The notes under the pieces were generated by a model. It worked only from the letters and a program-made list of their open reading frames with translations. It had not been told where the DNA came from and made no database searches. Below are positions 52,638 through 60,838 of a DNA stretch of 64,000 nt, piece by piece. Where the stretch lies: assembly GCA_049115955.1 (NCBI GenBank), contig JAGDZJ010000024.1:110104-174103 (forward strand), given 5' to 3'. This DNA is from Salinispirillum sp049115955 (GTDB lineage: Bacteria; Pseudomonadota; Gammaproteobacteria; Pseudomonadales; Natronospirillaceae). Both the position numbers and the translations under genes were made by a program. Position 1 is the stretch's first letter, and every line of letters begins with the position of its first letter.

Positions 52638-52898
52638 CGGGAATCTGAACCTCCACATATCACCGTACAGACAAAAACACAGTTGCACGTATATTGATTA
52701 ACCCAACGCACCTAGAAATCAAAGCTCAGCCGTCTAGGGAAGCACTGAAGTATTCCCTGGTGTTGGGCCTGAGCCGAACTGAGGTGCGGGTGCAGTATAG
52801 CGCTAATTATGCTGTTATTATAGGCAACCACAGAGCCGGATGTGCTCCACTACCGTATCCGCCTACTCTTCTTACTCTAGGGAGCTTCCACACACCTC

Positions 52899-53996
52899 AT
52901 GAGCTGGTCCCTGAACACCACGTTAACTGCTGCACCACCAACCAATGACAGCAATCCTTTTGCATCGGACGTTTTTCTTGCCGTTTTGGCAGAGTCCGGC
53001 AGTGTAACTGCCGAAACCGGGTGGGAGCCCATGCATGCGCAACACGCCGACGGTCTGTTCATGCCAATGTACCGCAAAGATCACTCGTACGGTGAATACG
53101 TCTTTGACTGGAGTTGGGCTAACGCCTATGCGCACAGTGGACTGAACTATTACCCTAAGCTACTGACCGCCATTCCCTACACTCCGTCAGTCGGCCCCCG
53201 TATTCTCGGCGCCTGGCGGCCTAACCATGTAACCGAATGGACTGAACAGTTGCCCAACCTTTGTCGGGCAACTGCGACCAGTGGTTGGCATATCTTATTT
53301 CCCGACGCGGAGCTGGCACAGCAGTTCACGAGTAAAGACTACATCCTGCGGCAGGATTGTCAGTTCCATTGGCAAAATCGAGACTATCGTGACTTCGACG
53401 ATTTCTTAGACCACATGACCGCGCGGCGGCGTAAAACCGTGCGCAAAGAACGTCAGAAGGTACTGGCGCAGGGTGTTGAGGTACGCATGGTCGAGGGCAC
53501 TGAAATGACGCCCGAATGGCTGCGCCAGTTTTATTTGTTTTACCACACCACGTATTTGAAACGCGGCCGCTCGGGATACCTCACCCAAGCCTTCTTCACT
53601 CTACTGCATGCGCGCATGGCCCAAAAGACGGTTTATGCTCTCGCATTCCGCGGCTCGGAGCTGATAGGCGGCGCCTTGTTTTTTAAGAGCGCCGAACGAC
53701 TGTTCGGTCGCTACTGGGGAGCGCTTTACGACATCGACTGCCTGCACTTCGAGGCCTGTTATTATCAAGGCATAGAGTACGCCATTCAACACGGGCTAAA
53801 AGTGTTTGATCCCGGCACCCAAGGTGAACACAAAATACCGCGTGGCTTTGAACCAACGCTGACGCACAGTGCCCACTGGTTGGCCCATCGCGAGTATCAT
53901 GCGGCGATTGCCCATCACATGCGTCACGAGAAAGAACAGGTTGAGGCCTATATGTCAGAAGCCCAAGCTTTGTTACCCTTTAAGGCAAGCACCTAA
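52899..53996 (+). CDS. FemAB-like GNAT-type protein (DUF482)
   Basis: 365 residues of COG3146/FemAB-like (PF04339) type: FLDHMTARRRKTVRKERQKVL, FYLFYHTTYLKRGRSGYLTQAFF, and C-terminal LKVFDPGTQGEHKIPRGFEP, the conserved family motif. Predicted aminoacyl- or acyltransferase; the substrate is unknown. 20 bp before the VOC gene on the same strand. The 261-bp gap on its left (52638-52898) is AT-mixed, with no ORF or clear signal seen besides a possible promoter. Confidence 0.88.
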   Translation: MSWSLNTTLTAAPPTNDSNPFASDVFLAVLAESGSVTAETGWEPMHAQHADGLFMPMYRKDHSYGEYVFDWSWANAYAHSGLNYYPKLLTAIPYTPSVGPRILGAWRPNHVTEWTEQLPNLCRATATSGWHILFPDAELAQQFTSKDYILRQDCQFHWQNRDYRDFDDFLDHMTARRRKTVRKERQKVLAQGVEVRMVEGTEMTPEWLRQFYLFYHTTYLKRGRSGYLTQAFFTLLHARMAQKTVYALAFRGSELIGGALFFKSAERLFGRYWGALYDIDCLHFEACYYQGIEYAIQHGLKVFDPGTQGEHKIPRGFEPTLTHSAHWLAHREYHAAIAHHMRHEKEQVEAYMSEAQALLPFKAST

Positions 53997-54015
53997 TACA
54001 CGACGGAGTTAAATC

Positions 54016-54435
54016 ATGAAATACCTGCACACGATGATTCGCGTGAAAGACTTGGACGCCGCATTGGATTTCTTTTGTAACAAATTAGGGTTGGTAGAGA
54101 CACGCCGCAAAGACAATGAAAAAGGTCAGTTTACCTTGGTCTTTCTTGCCACAGAACCGGGCGCGCCAGAGATAGAGCTGACACACAACTGGGATCAGCA
54201 AGAAGAGTATACGGGTGGAAGAAATTTTGGCCACTTGGCGTATGCCGTAGACAACATCTACGACACCTGCCAGCGCTTGATGGATTCTGGCGTAGCCATA
54301 TTGCGCCCACCTCGCGACGGGCATATGGCATTTATTCGTTCGCCAGACCAAATTTCAATAGAACTGCTGCAGAAAGGTGAGAGCCTGCCCCCGCAGGAAC
54401 CGTGGCTCTCTATGCCTAATCAGGGCTCCTGGTAA
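54016..54435 (+). CDS. VOC family (glyoxalase I-like) protein
   Basis: 139 residues. N-terminal MKYLHTMIRVKDLDAALDFFCNKLGLVE is the standard glyoxalase I start, with NFGHLAYAVDNIYDTCQRL and ISIELLQKGE in the second half. The metal ligands H5 and the C-terminal E are visible in equivalent places. Similar to lactoylglutathione lyases, though slightly shorter than the E. coli GloA pattern differs; another VOC activity is possible. Ends 17 bp from the convergent chemoreceptor gene. Confidence 0.85.
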   Translation: MKYLHTMIRVKDLDAALDFFCNKLGLVETRRKDNEKGQFTLVFLATEPGAPEIELTHNWDQQEEYTGGRNFGHLAYAVDNIYDTCQRLMDSGVAILRPPRDGHMAFIRSPDQISIELLQKGESLPPQEPWLSMPNQGSW

Positions 54436-54452
54436 CCCCTACTGCGTTTTAA

Positions 54453-56456
54453 TCAATCGTCGGTCTGAAAGTGCGACACACTCGCTTGCAGGCCGTCGGC
54501 TGTCTTCGCCACACCCTCAAACGCCCGTGAATTATTAGTGACGTTTTCGGATACTTGGCTGGCCGACTCAGCGATTTCCACCACATGTTCGCTGACCGAC
54601 TTAGCCACCATACTTTGCTCTTCCGCAGCGGTTGCGATCTGGTGAGCCATTTGGTCAATGTTTGATAGGCCTTCCAGCATTTCCTGCAAAGAAGCCGCCG
54701 TTGTCTGAGCTTGCATGACCACTTCATCTGCCTTCGCGTCGTTACTGGTCATGTGATCAACCGCAGCCGATGCTTTTTCACGCAAACGCTGCACCATGTT
54801 ATCAATGTCTTCAGTCGAGCTGCGCGTGCGCTGCGCAAGTGTTCGTACTTCGTCCGCCACTACGGCAAAACCGCGACCTTGCTCGCCTGCTCGTGCAGCT
54901 TCGATGGCTGCGTTAAGCGCCAACAAGTTCGTCTGCTCGGCAATACCTTGAATCACCGTAACGATTTCACGAATCTGCTCACTTTCTGAACTCAGAGAAT
55001 TAATCACTTCAGACGATTCCACCAGCGAATCTTTCAAGACGTTAATGGCCTGAACTGCGGTGTTCATCTTCTGCTGGTTCTCGATAGCGCGCTGATTCAC
55101 CGACGACACCTCCTCCAGCGAGGTTTGCGCTGAGCGTGCCACCTCGGCAATCGCCGCTTCCATTTCAGTAACTTCCGTCGCCATCTGGTCGGTTTTGCCT
55201 TGTTGTTCTGCTACCAATGCACTTGTCGTGCGGCTGTTGGCCACCACATCACGCACAGACTGGTCAACCGACTCACTGCCTTCTCGGATCTGCGTAACAA
55301 TGGTGCGTAAGTTCCGTACCACGCCGATCATACTGGTCTGAATACGCCCGAATTCGTCTTGGCGTATTTTACCGAACCGTGGGTCTTCCAATGATCCTGC
55401 TTGTAATCGATCAAGCGCCGCCAAAATAGTGTTCAAAGGCAAGCGAATGACCCGAGATACGCCAAACGCGACCAGCACCGCTACAACGAGAGCGATCACC
55501 GTTAAAATCCACATGACGCGCTGCACTGTCTCTTGCGTACTCAGAGCCTCTGCACTCGCACGATTATTCGCTGCCTGTACATCTCGAACCAAAGCACGAT
55601 AACCGACCAAGGCACTGTCTACTCTTTGCTCCATGACAGACAAGTCCTCACGCCGATCAATCGTAGCTTGTATCAATTGGCGTTGTAGAGCATAAGCGCC
55701 AGCGTCGGCATTCACGAGCTGCTGTAACGCCCGAACGTAGCCCTCCAAATCGGCCCGAACGCGCTCTTCTTCCTCACCAATGGCTTCTAACATACCGATT
55801 ATTTCATCGACACGACTATCTTGCTGTAAGGCCTCAAAATTGACTTGCTGTATCGTTTCCAACGTCAGAAGCCGTGATACTGAAGTATCCATTTCTGCAC
55901 CCAGTCGTCTCACGTAGGGTACAAAGAAGCCGATCATGTCGTTATCACGCAACAAGAACTCCATCGACTCCATATCGCCGTCAAACCGGGTCCACGTCTC
56001 GGTAAAACTGGTTAGGAGATTACGCATAGCACGGTCATTGGCTAAATACGTAATGCGAGCTGGAAATTGGAACGATGCGATTTCAACCGATGCGCGCACA
56101 TCTTCAACCGCTTGGTCGTAGACCGATGTATCGAGATTGCGTGTGAGCCCTGCGTCCTCGACGTCTTGAACAGACGACTCCCAGGCGACAATTTGTTCAT
56201 CGAACGTAGCAAAAAGTCGATCCAATTCCTCTTCTGAATCTGCGGCGACAAACTGTGTCACCACACGATTCAGCAGCAACAGACTTTCAATCTGATCGTT
56301 CAACGCCTGCCGCAACGGCACGATGCGCTGATCGATGGTATTAAATTGCTCCTTTACCGCCACCTGGCCGCGCCATGCATAGATCGCGTTCGCCAAGTTA
56401 ATTGCCACCAGTACGGCAAACCCCAAAATAATCCGCTGGACTACAGACAAATTCAT
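54453..56456 (-). CDS. Methyl-accepting chemotaxis protein
   Basis: 667 residues from the ATG at 56456, preceded by GGGAGAA; an upstream ATG lies inside this ribosome-binding region. A membrane segment near residues 8-26, a large helical periplasmic domain (~30-305) probably of the HBM/4-helix type, a second segment (VMWILTVIALVVAVLVAFGV), HAMP, and the signalling hairpin GIAEQTNLLALNAAIEAARA with a conserved GFAVVADEVRTLAQRT. No C-terminal NWETF-type pentapeptide. A FliA-like promoter precedes it, so it is expressed with flagella. Ligand unknown. Confidence 0.92.
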   Translation of the reverse strand: MNLSVVQRIILGFAVLVAINLANAIYAWRGQVAVKEQFNTIDQRIVPLRQALNDQIESLLLLNRVVTQFVAADSEEELDRLFATFDEQIVAWESSVQDVEDAGLTRNLDTSVYDQAVEDVRASVEIASFQFPARITYLANDRAMRNLLTSFTETWTRFDGDMESMEFLLRDNDMIGFFVPYVRRLGAEMDTSVSRLLTLETIQQVNFEALQQDSRVDEIIGMLEAIGEEEERVRADLEGYVRALQQLVNADAGAYALQRQLIQATIDRREDLSVMEQRVDSALVGYRALVRDVQAANNRASAEALSTQETVQRVMWILTVIALVVAVLVAFGVSRVIRLPLNTILAALDRLQAGSLEDPRFGKIRQDEFGRIQTSMIGVVRNLRTIVTQIREGSESVDQSVRDVVANSRTTSALVAEQQGKTDQMATEVTEMEAAIAEVARSAQTSLEEVSSVNQRAIENQQKMNTAVQAINVLKDSLVESSEVINSLSSESEQIREIVTVIQGIAEQTNLLALNAAIEAARAGEQGRGFAVVADEVRTLAQRTRSSTEDIDNMVQRLREKASAAVDHMTSNDAKADEVVMQAQTTAASLQEMLEGLSNIDQMAHQIATAAEEQSMVAKSVSEHVVEIAESASQVSENVTNNSRAFEGVAKTADGLQASVSHFQTDD

Positions 56457-56481
56457 GCATTTTTCTCCCATATTAGTGATG

Positions 56482-56508
56482 CTATCGACAGCTCACACTA
56501 AAACTTGA
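56482..56508 (-). promoter_or_regulatory. FliA (sigma-28) promoter of the chemoreceptor
   Basis: On the minus strand TCAAGTTT (56508-56501), 11 bases, then GTCGATAG (56489-56482). The sigma-28 consensus is TAAAGTTT-N11-GCCGATAA: 7 of 8 and 6 of 8 matches at exact spacing. It is 25 bp before the chemoreceptor ATG. Confidence 0.7.
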
Positions 56509-56649
56509 TGCCATAGGGTGTTACGCGTGAATTATCGCGAGTGCAGCGGATTGCGTCTAGCAGTCGGAGCACTCGAACATACGCGGTATCGAGTATACGC
56601 AGTAAAGAATTGAGTACCCTTCGCGGTTACTCGGCCGAATAGTAACTCA

Positions 56650-56673
56650 ATAAAAAGGCCCTAAAAAGGGCCT
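56650..56673 (-). terminator. Intrinsic terminator after the amino-acid-binding protein gene
   Basis: AGGCCCT (56656-56662) and AGGGCCT (56667-56673) form a 7-bp stem. On the minus strand it is followed by TTTTTAT. It ends the transcript of the gene at 56708-57478. Confidence 0.82.
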
Positions 56674-56707
56674 CTTGAAACGCTATCAGCTTAATTGTAG
56701 CCGATAA

Positions 56708-57478
56708 TTAAAGCATGATGTCATATGCGAAGTACTTTTCACGGATTTCCGTGTACGTACCGTTGTCTTTCACACGACGCAGACCTTCATTGAAGATGTT
56801 AGCCAATTCTGTATCGTTGCGACGGAATGCAGCGCCTACGCCCTGACCAAAGATAGATATAGGAGAAGTAACACGCTCACCCACTGCTGTGTAGCCTTCG
56901 TGGTTCAGGATGGTTTCTTCGCCTACTGGGAAGTCCAAGAAGATGGCGTCGATACGGCTGCCACGCAAATCGGCTACCAAATCGTCAGCAGTTGCATAAC
57001 GACGAACCTGTACTACGTCACCGAACAATTCAGTGATGTAGTTGTCCTGGATCGTACCACGCTGTACACCAACACGCTGGCCTTGCAGAGTAGACTCGTT
57101 AGCAGGGTTGATGCTAGTACCTTCAGCCGCAAACCAAGCGCTAGGAGTGGTGTAGTAAGGCTCAGAGAACAACACGCTACGAGCGCGCTCTTCAGTGATA
57201 CTCATAGAAGAGAAGATAACGTCATAGCGACGTGACAGCAGACCAGGAATGATACCGTCCCAAGCTTGAATAACCCACTCACAGCTCAGGTTCATTTCTG
57301 CGCATACTGCGTTGCCCAGTTCCACTTCGAAACCAGTCAGCGAGCCGTCAGGCAACTGCCAGCCGAATGGCTCATACGGTGTATCAATGGCAATACGTAC
57401 GCTGCGTTCTTGAGCGCTAGCGGTCAAAGCCAGACCCAAAGCCAAAGTACCGGCCACGGTTTTCATTAATGTTTTCAT
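56708..57478 (-). CDS. Periplasmic amino-acid-binding protein (ArgT/HisJ-like)
   Basis: 256 residues from the ATG at 57478 with GAGGAAC upstream. Signal peptide MKTLMKTVAGTLALGLALTASA. Type II substrate-binding protein: RIAIDTPYEPFGWQLPDGSLTGFEVELGNA, WDGIIPGLLSRRYDVIFSSMSITEERA and VGVQRGTIQDNY are the usual polar amino-acid-binding motifs, matching the lysine/arginine/ornithine group best. No permease or ATPase genes are near, so it is an orphan or shares a permease elsewhere. A palindrome CGATCACTTGATCG (57504-57517) lies in its leader. Confidence 0.88.
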   Translation of the reverse strand: MKTLMKTVAGTLALGLALTASAQERSVRIAIDTPYEPFGWQLPDGSLTGFEVELGNAVCAEMNLSCEWVIQAWDGIIPGLLSRRYDVIFSSMSITEERARSVLFSEPYYTTPSAWFAAEGTSINPANESTLQGQRVGVQRGTIQDNYITELFGDVVQVRRYATADDLVADLRGSRIDAIFLDFPVGEETILNHEGYTAVGERVTSPISIFGQGVGAAFRRNDTELANIFNEGLRRVKDNGTYTEIREKYFAYDIML

Positions 57479-57541
57479 GTTGTTCCTCGTTTCTTTTTTT
57501 GTTCGATCACTTGATCGCATTTTTAATTTTCCGATCTGCAT

Positions 57542-58204
57542 CGAAAGTGCTTCCGACAGTTACACCACCAAACGCCCTCTCGATACAACCGAAACTGGGG
57601 CATCATGATGATGCTATTCGTCGAACCACTCGCTAAGGGCATAACGTCGTGCAGGAGATACAATGACTTGCTCGCCCTTTTTTACGGCAACAATTGACGT
57701 ACAAGCTTGATGATAAGTCATGAACCGCATGAGGCTAACCCTTGTTAGTAGTTATTCTGAGTTCTATCGCCTTAGTGTGAAAACTAGACTTTTCTCAGGC
57801 TCGGTTAAAGTATTAATTCGTAAAAGCTTTTCAAATGTCGCTAACGCTATGAAATAACGCTCAATAGTGACGCAAATTTGAAAGCTACGCACCAAACTAG
57901 TGCACAGGCTTCTTTGTATCAACCCCCGCAACGGGAGATTCAGTGTCACTTTATTAGTTTTTGCCACTTTCCTTCTAAGGCATAGCGAATAATGTGCCAG
58001 AAAACCAACCGAACAGAAAACCTGCAGAGTACCAAGATAGCTCTTAGAGAGCTCTGAAGTGTTCTCTGGACGATCACTAATGTTAACTCTATCTGGACGA
58101 GTGCAGCAGTTTTTGGATGTGCCCTTCTGGTCACACTGTCCAGAGGTAACGTACAATGCGTTTCTCGATTTTTAACACAGCTATTTCGGTAAGGACATTT
58201 TTCC
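57542..58204. other. 660-bp intergenic region before proS
   Basis: No credible gene. A 130-codon minus-strand ORF (57764-58156) lacks protein-like composition. A 15-codon frame at 57663 (MTCSPFFTATIDVQA) follows AGGAG and could be a leader peptide, but nothing else supports it. Near proS, TCTGGACGA occurs at 58065-58073 and 58092-58100 (27 bp apart) and the inverse GTCCAGA at 58138-58144. A -10-like TACAAT is at 58151. These may mark the proS control region. Confidence 0.5.
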
Positions 58205-59924
58205 ATGCGCTCCAGCCGCTATCTCATCGCCACAGTAAAAGAAACACCGACCGACGCCGTCGTTATCAGCCATCAGCTCATGCTGCGTGCGGGCATGATT
58301 CGCAAACTCGCCTCTGGCTTGTACAACTGGCTGCCGACCGGCTTGCGCGTGCTCAAGAAGGTTGAACGCATTGTCCGCGAAGAAATGGATCGCTCCGGTT
58401 CGATGGAAGTGGTGATGCCCGTCGTGCAAGACGCCGAACTTTGGCAGGAATCCGGCCGCTGGCAGGCCTACGGGCCTGAGCTTTTGCGCATAAAAGACCG
58501 CCATGGTCGTGACTTCGTGCTTGGTCCAACGCATGAAGAAGTGATTACCGATCTGGCCCGTAATGAACTGACCAGCTACAAACAGCTACCGCTGAGTTTC
58601 TATCAGATCCAAACCAAATTCCGTGATGAGATCCGCCCACGCTTCGGTGTGATGCGCTCGCGCGAGTTCATCATGAAAGACGCCTATTCGTTTCATTTGG
58701 GCGAAGAAAGCTTGCAAGCAGAATACCAAAACATGCACGACACCTACTGTCGTATCTTCGATCGCTTAGGCTTGGATTATCGTGCCGTACAGGCCGATTC
58801 TGGCTCTATCGGCGGTTCTGGCAGCCAGGAATTTCATGTTCTGGCCGACTCCGGTGAAGACGACATAGCCTTCAGTACCGAAGGCACCTATGCCGCCAAC
58901 ATCGAAATGGCCGAAGCCGTTGCTGTGGGTGAGCGTGCCGAGCCTACGGCTGCCTTGGAAAAACGCGCTACGCCGAACGCGCGCACCATTGCTGATTTAG
59001 TCAACGATTACGGCTTGCCGATTGAGAAGACGGTTAAAACCCTCGTGGTTAAAGCCTCTGATGAAGTGGGTGAAGACTTGGTCGCGCTGCTGATTCGTGG
59101 CGACCACGAACTGAACGAAATCAAAGCAGAAAAGCTGCCTGAAGTAGCGGTACCGCTGACGTTCGCAACCGAGGAAGAAATTCGCGCTGCCTTTGGTGCG
59201 GGCCCCGGCTCATTAGGGCCTGTTAATCTGGACTTGCCGGTCATTATTGATCGCAGCGTAGCGCTGTGCAGTGATTTCTCTGCCGGTGCCAACGAAGACG
59301 GCATGCACTATTTCAACATCAATTGGGATCGTGATTTGCCGCTGCCGCCCGTTGCCGATTTGCGCAACGTGGTCGCCGGTGACCCAAGCCCCGATGGTAA
59401 GGGCGTTCTGGAGATTCGTCGCGGTATTGAAGTAGGACATATCTTCAAACTGCAAGACAAGTACGCGGCCGCTATGAAAGCCCGTGTGCTGGACGAAAAC
59501 GGCAAAGAAGCCACCATGGTGATGGGTTGTTACGGTATCGGTGTGACCCGAGTAGTAGCTGCGGCGATAGAGCAAAATCACGATGAGAACGGCATTATTT
59601 GGCCCGACAGCATTGCGCNNCTTCCATGTCGGTATTGTGCCGTTGAACGCGCATAAGTCACCAGAGGTGATGGCTACCGCTGAGCGTTTGTACAAGGAGT
59701 TGAGCGATCTGGGCATCGAGGTATTGTTGGATGACCGCGATAAGAAGACGAGCCCCGGCGTGAAGTTTGCCGATATGGAGTTGATCGGTATTCCGCACCG
59801 TATTGTGATCAGTGATCGTGGTTTGGAAGCCGGCCAGGTGGAATATAAGTTCCGTCGGGCGAGCGATAAGGAAGATTGGCCGTTGGCCGACGTTGTGGCT
59901 CGGTTGCGGGAGCGTTTGGCGTAG
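58205..59924 (+). CDS. proS: Proline--tRNA ligase (frame broken by an NN assembly gap)
   Basis: Charges tRNA-Pro (such as the tRNA at 34532-34608). Bacterial-type ProS with class II motifs: motif 2 KFRDEIRPRFGVMRSREFIMKDAYSF, the INS editing domain (~residues 224-407), motif 3 GCYGIGVTRVVAAAIEQN, and the anticodon domain after residue 470. At 59619-59620 NN and one extra base shift the frame. E. coli and others read PDSIAPFHVGIVPLN, and here the sequence resumes as FHVGIVPLNAHKSPEV one base later. Removing one base gives 572 residues, identical in length to E. coli ProS. The gene is intact in the organism. Confidence 0.94.
59619..59620. other. NN gap inside proS
   Basis: Two unknown bases between GCGC and CTTCC. 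The true sequence should be GCG CCN TTC, one base shorter. It is a scaffold join of the same kind as in acnB. Confidence 0.9.
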
Positions 59925-59945
59925 CGGGCACTCAGGCAAGTCTTA

Positions 59946-60016
59946 CGGGGTGCGCCTCCCTCCGCTCCCCGGCAGGCCGGTGAGTCGCTGCGGGTAGGCG
60001 CACACCCTACGCCCAC
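59946..60016. repeat. REP-like palindrome, copy B
   Basis: Stem GGGGTGCGCCT (near 59947-59957) and AGGCGCACACCC (near 59996-60007), with a 2-base indel, around a loop of about 38 bp. The loop contains CGCTCCCCGGCAGGCCG followed by GTCGC, nearly the core of copy A at 2048-2130 (CGCTCCACGGCAGGCCG). The outer stem sequence differs from copy A. It lies just after proS. Confidence 0.65.
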
Positions 60017-60028
60017 CGTTAGTATATT

Positions 60029-60166
60029 GGCATGGCATGGAAAGCGATAATGACAAAGAACTGGCAAGGCAAAATTGGGTTCAAACAGCGGAGCCTACTG
60101 TTTTGTAGGTGAGCATTTTGAAACCGATTTTAACGCCGCCAGGGCGAGCGCAGTAGTTTTTTAACC
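60029..60166. repeat. MITE-like nested-stem repeat, copy B
   Basis: Diverged copy of 48650-48789. Shared blocks: AAGGCAAAATTGG, GAGCATTTTG and GCGAGCGCAGTAGTTTT. The inner stem is AAATTGGGTT/AACCGATTT-like, and the central hairpin is CCTAC (60094-60098) with GTAGG (60105-60109), where copy A has TTTAC/GTAAA. Every base-pair change is compensated. The left end has drifted more than the right end. It fills the gap between proS and the CBS gene. Confidence 0.68.
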
Positions 60167-60269
60167 GGGCATTTACGCGTTTTTTGGTCGATGATGGTTT
60201 GCTCATAGGTGGCATTTTGGGTCTATACTGAGGTCACACTCAGAAGAAATGACACAAGGAGTGCCACTG

Positions 60270-60668
60270 ATGACCGTTGAAGCCAAAACCGTCGCACAGT
60301 ACATGATCACCACCCACAAAACCGTGCGCGATAACAGCACGGTTTCCGAAGCTGTACATCAACTCTTAAAAGCTAAACTGCCGGGTTGCGTGGTGGTTGA
60401 CGCTATGCATCATCCTGTGGGGTTTTTATCCGAGCAAGACTGCTTACGGCAGATGCTTGAGGGGCGTTATCACCAGTCGGACTCTGCGTTGGTGCGTGAC
60501 GTAATGAGTAAGACCATCATCAGTGTGCCACCGGATATGAGCATCATAGAGTTAGCACAGATGATGATTCAGCCGAAGCCGAAGATTTACCCGGTCATTG
60601 ATCGCGGAAAACTCGTGGGTGAGATTCGTCGATCGGATGTGCTGAAGGCATTGTCCGACTCAAAATAG
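60270..60668 (+). CDS. CBS-pair protein
   Basis: 132 residues from the ATG at 60270 after AAGGAG; an ATG seven codons upstream sits inside the ribosome-binding region. Two CBS motifs: TVAQYMITTHKTVRDNSTVSEAVHQLL with GFLSEQDCLRQML, and VRDVMSKTIISVPPDMSIIELAQMM with IDRGKLVGEIRRSDVLKAL. Small stand-alone CBS proteins sense adenine nucleotides or c-di-AMP-like ligands. The partner is unknown. Confidence 0.88.
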   Translation: MTVEAKTVAQYMITTHKTVRDNSTVSEAVHQLLKAKLPGCVVVDAMHHPVGFLSEQDCLRQMLEGRYHQSDSALVRDVMSKTIISVPPDMSIIELAQMMIQPKPKIYPVIDRGKLVGEIRRSDVLKALSDSK

Positions 60669-60692
60669 CCTATCGTGGCTCGAATTTCCGCA

Positions 60693-60729
60693 AGACCCGC
60701 CAGAAGGGTTTGTTTAATCTGACGGGTCT
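60693..60729 (+). terminator. Inverted repeat after the CBS gene
   Basis: AGACCCGCCAGA (60693-60704) and TCTGACGGGTCT (60718-60729) are 12-bp arms with one mismatch and a 13-base loop. Only a short A/T stretch follows, so it may be a weak terminator of the CBS gene or a stabilising hairpin. Confidence 0.4.
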
Positions 60730-60838
60730 ATCAAGAAAAGACGCCATCCCTCCATAAATGCGACGCCAACGCTGGGCGACACTGCGCAACTTCGCTACAC
60801 TAACGGCCCTCTAGAATTAGTTCGAGTGGCCAGAAGTA

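Noticed and set aside
57663..57710. 15-codon ORF after AGGAG that could be a leader peptide
   Set aside because: No terminator/antiterminator pair follows, it has no run of regulatory codons, and the downstream gene is 500 bp away.
57764..58156. 130-codon minus-strand ORF before proS
   Set aside because: Composition is Cys-, Ser- and Thr-rich with no protein-like pattern, no good ribosome site, and it spans the likely proS promoter region.
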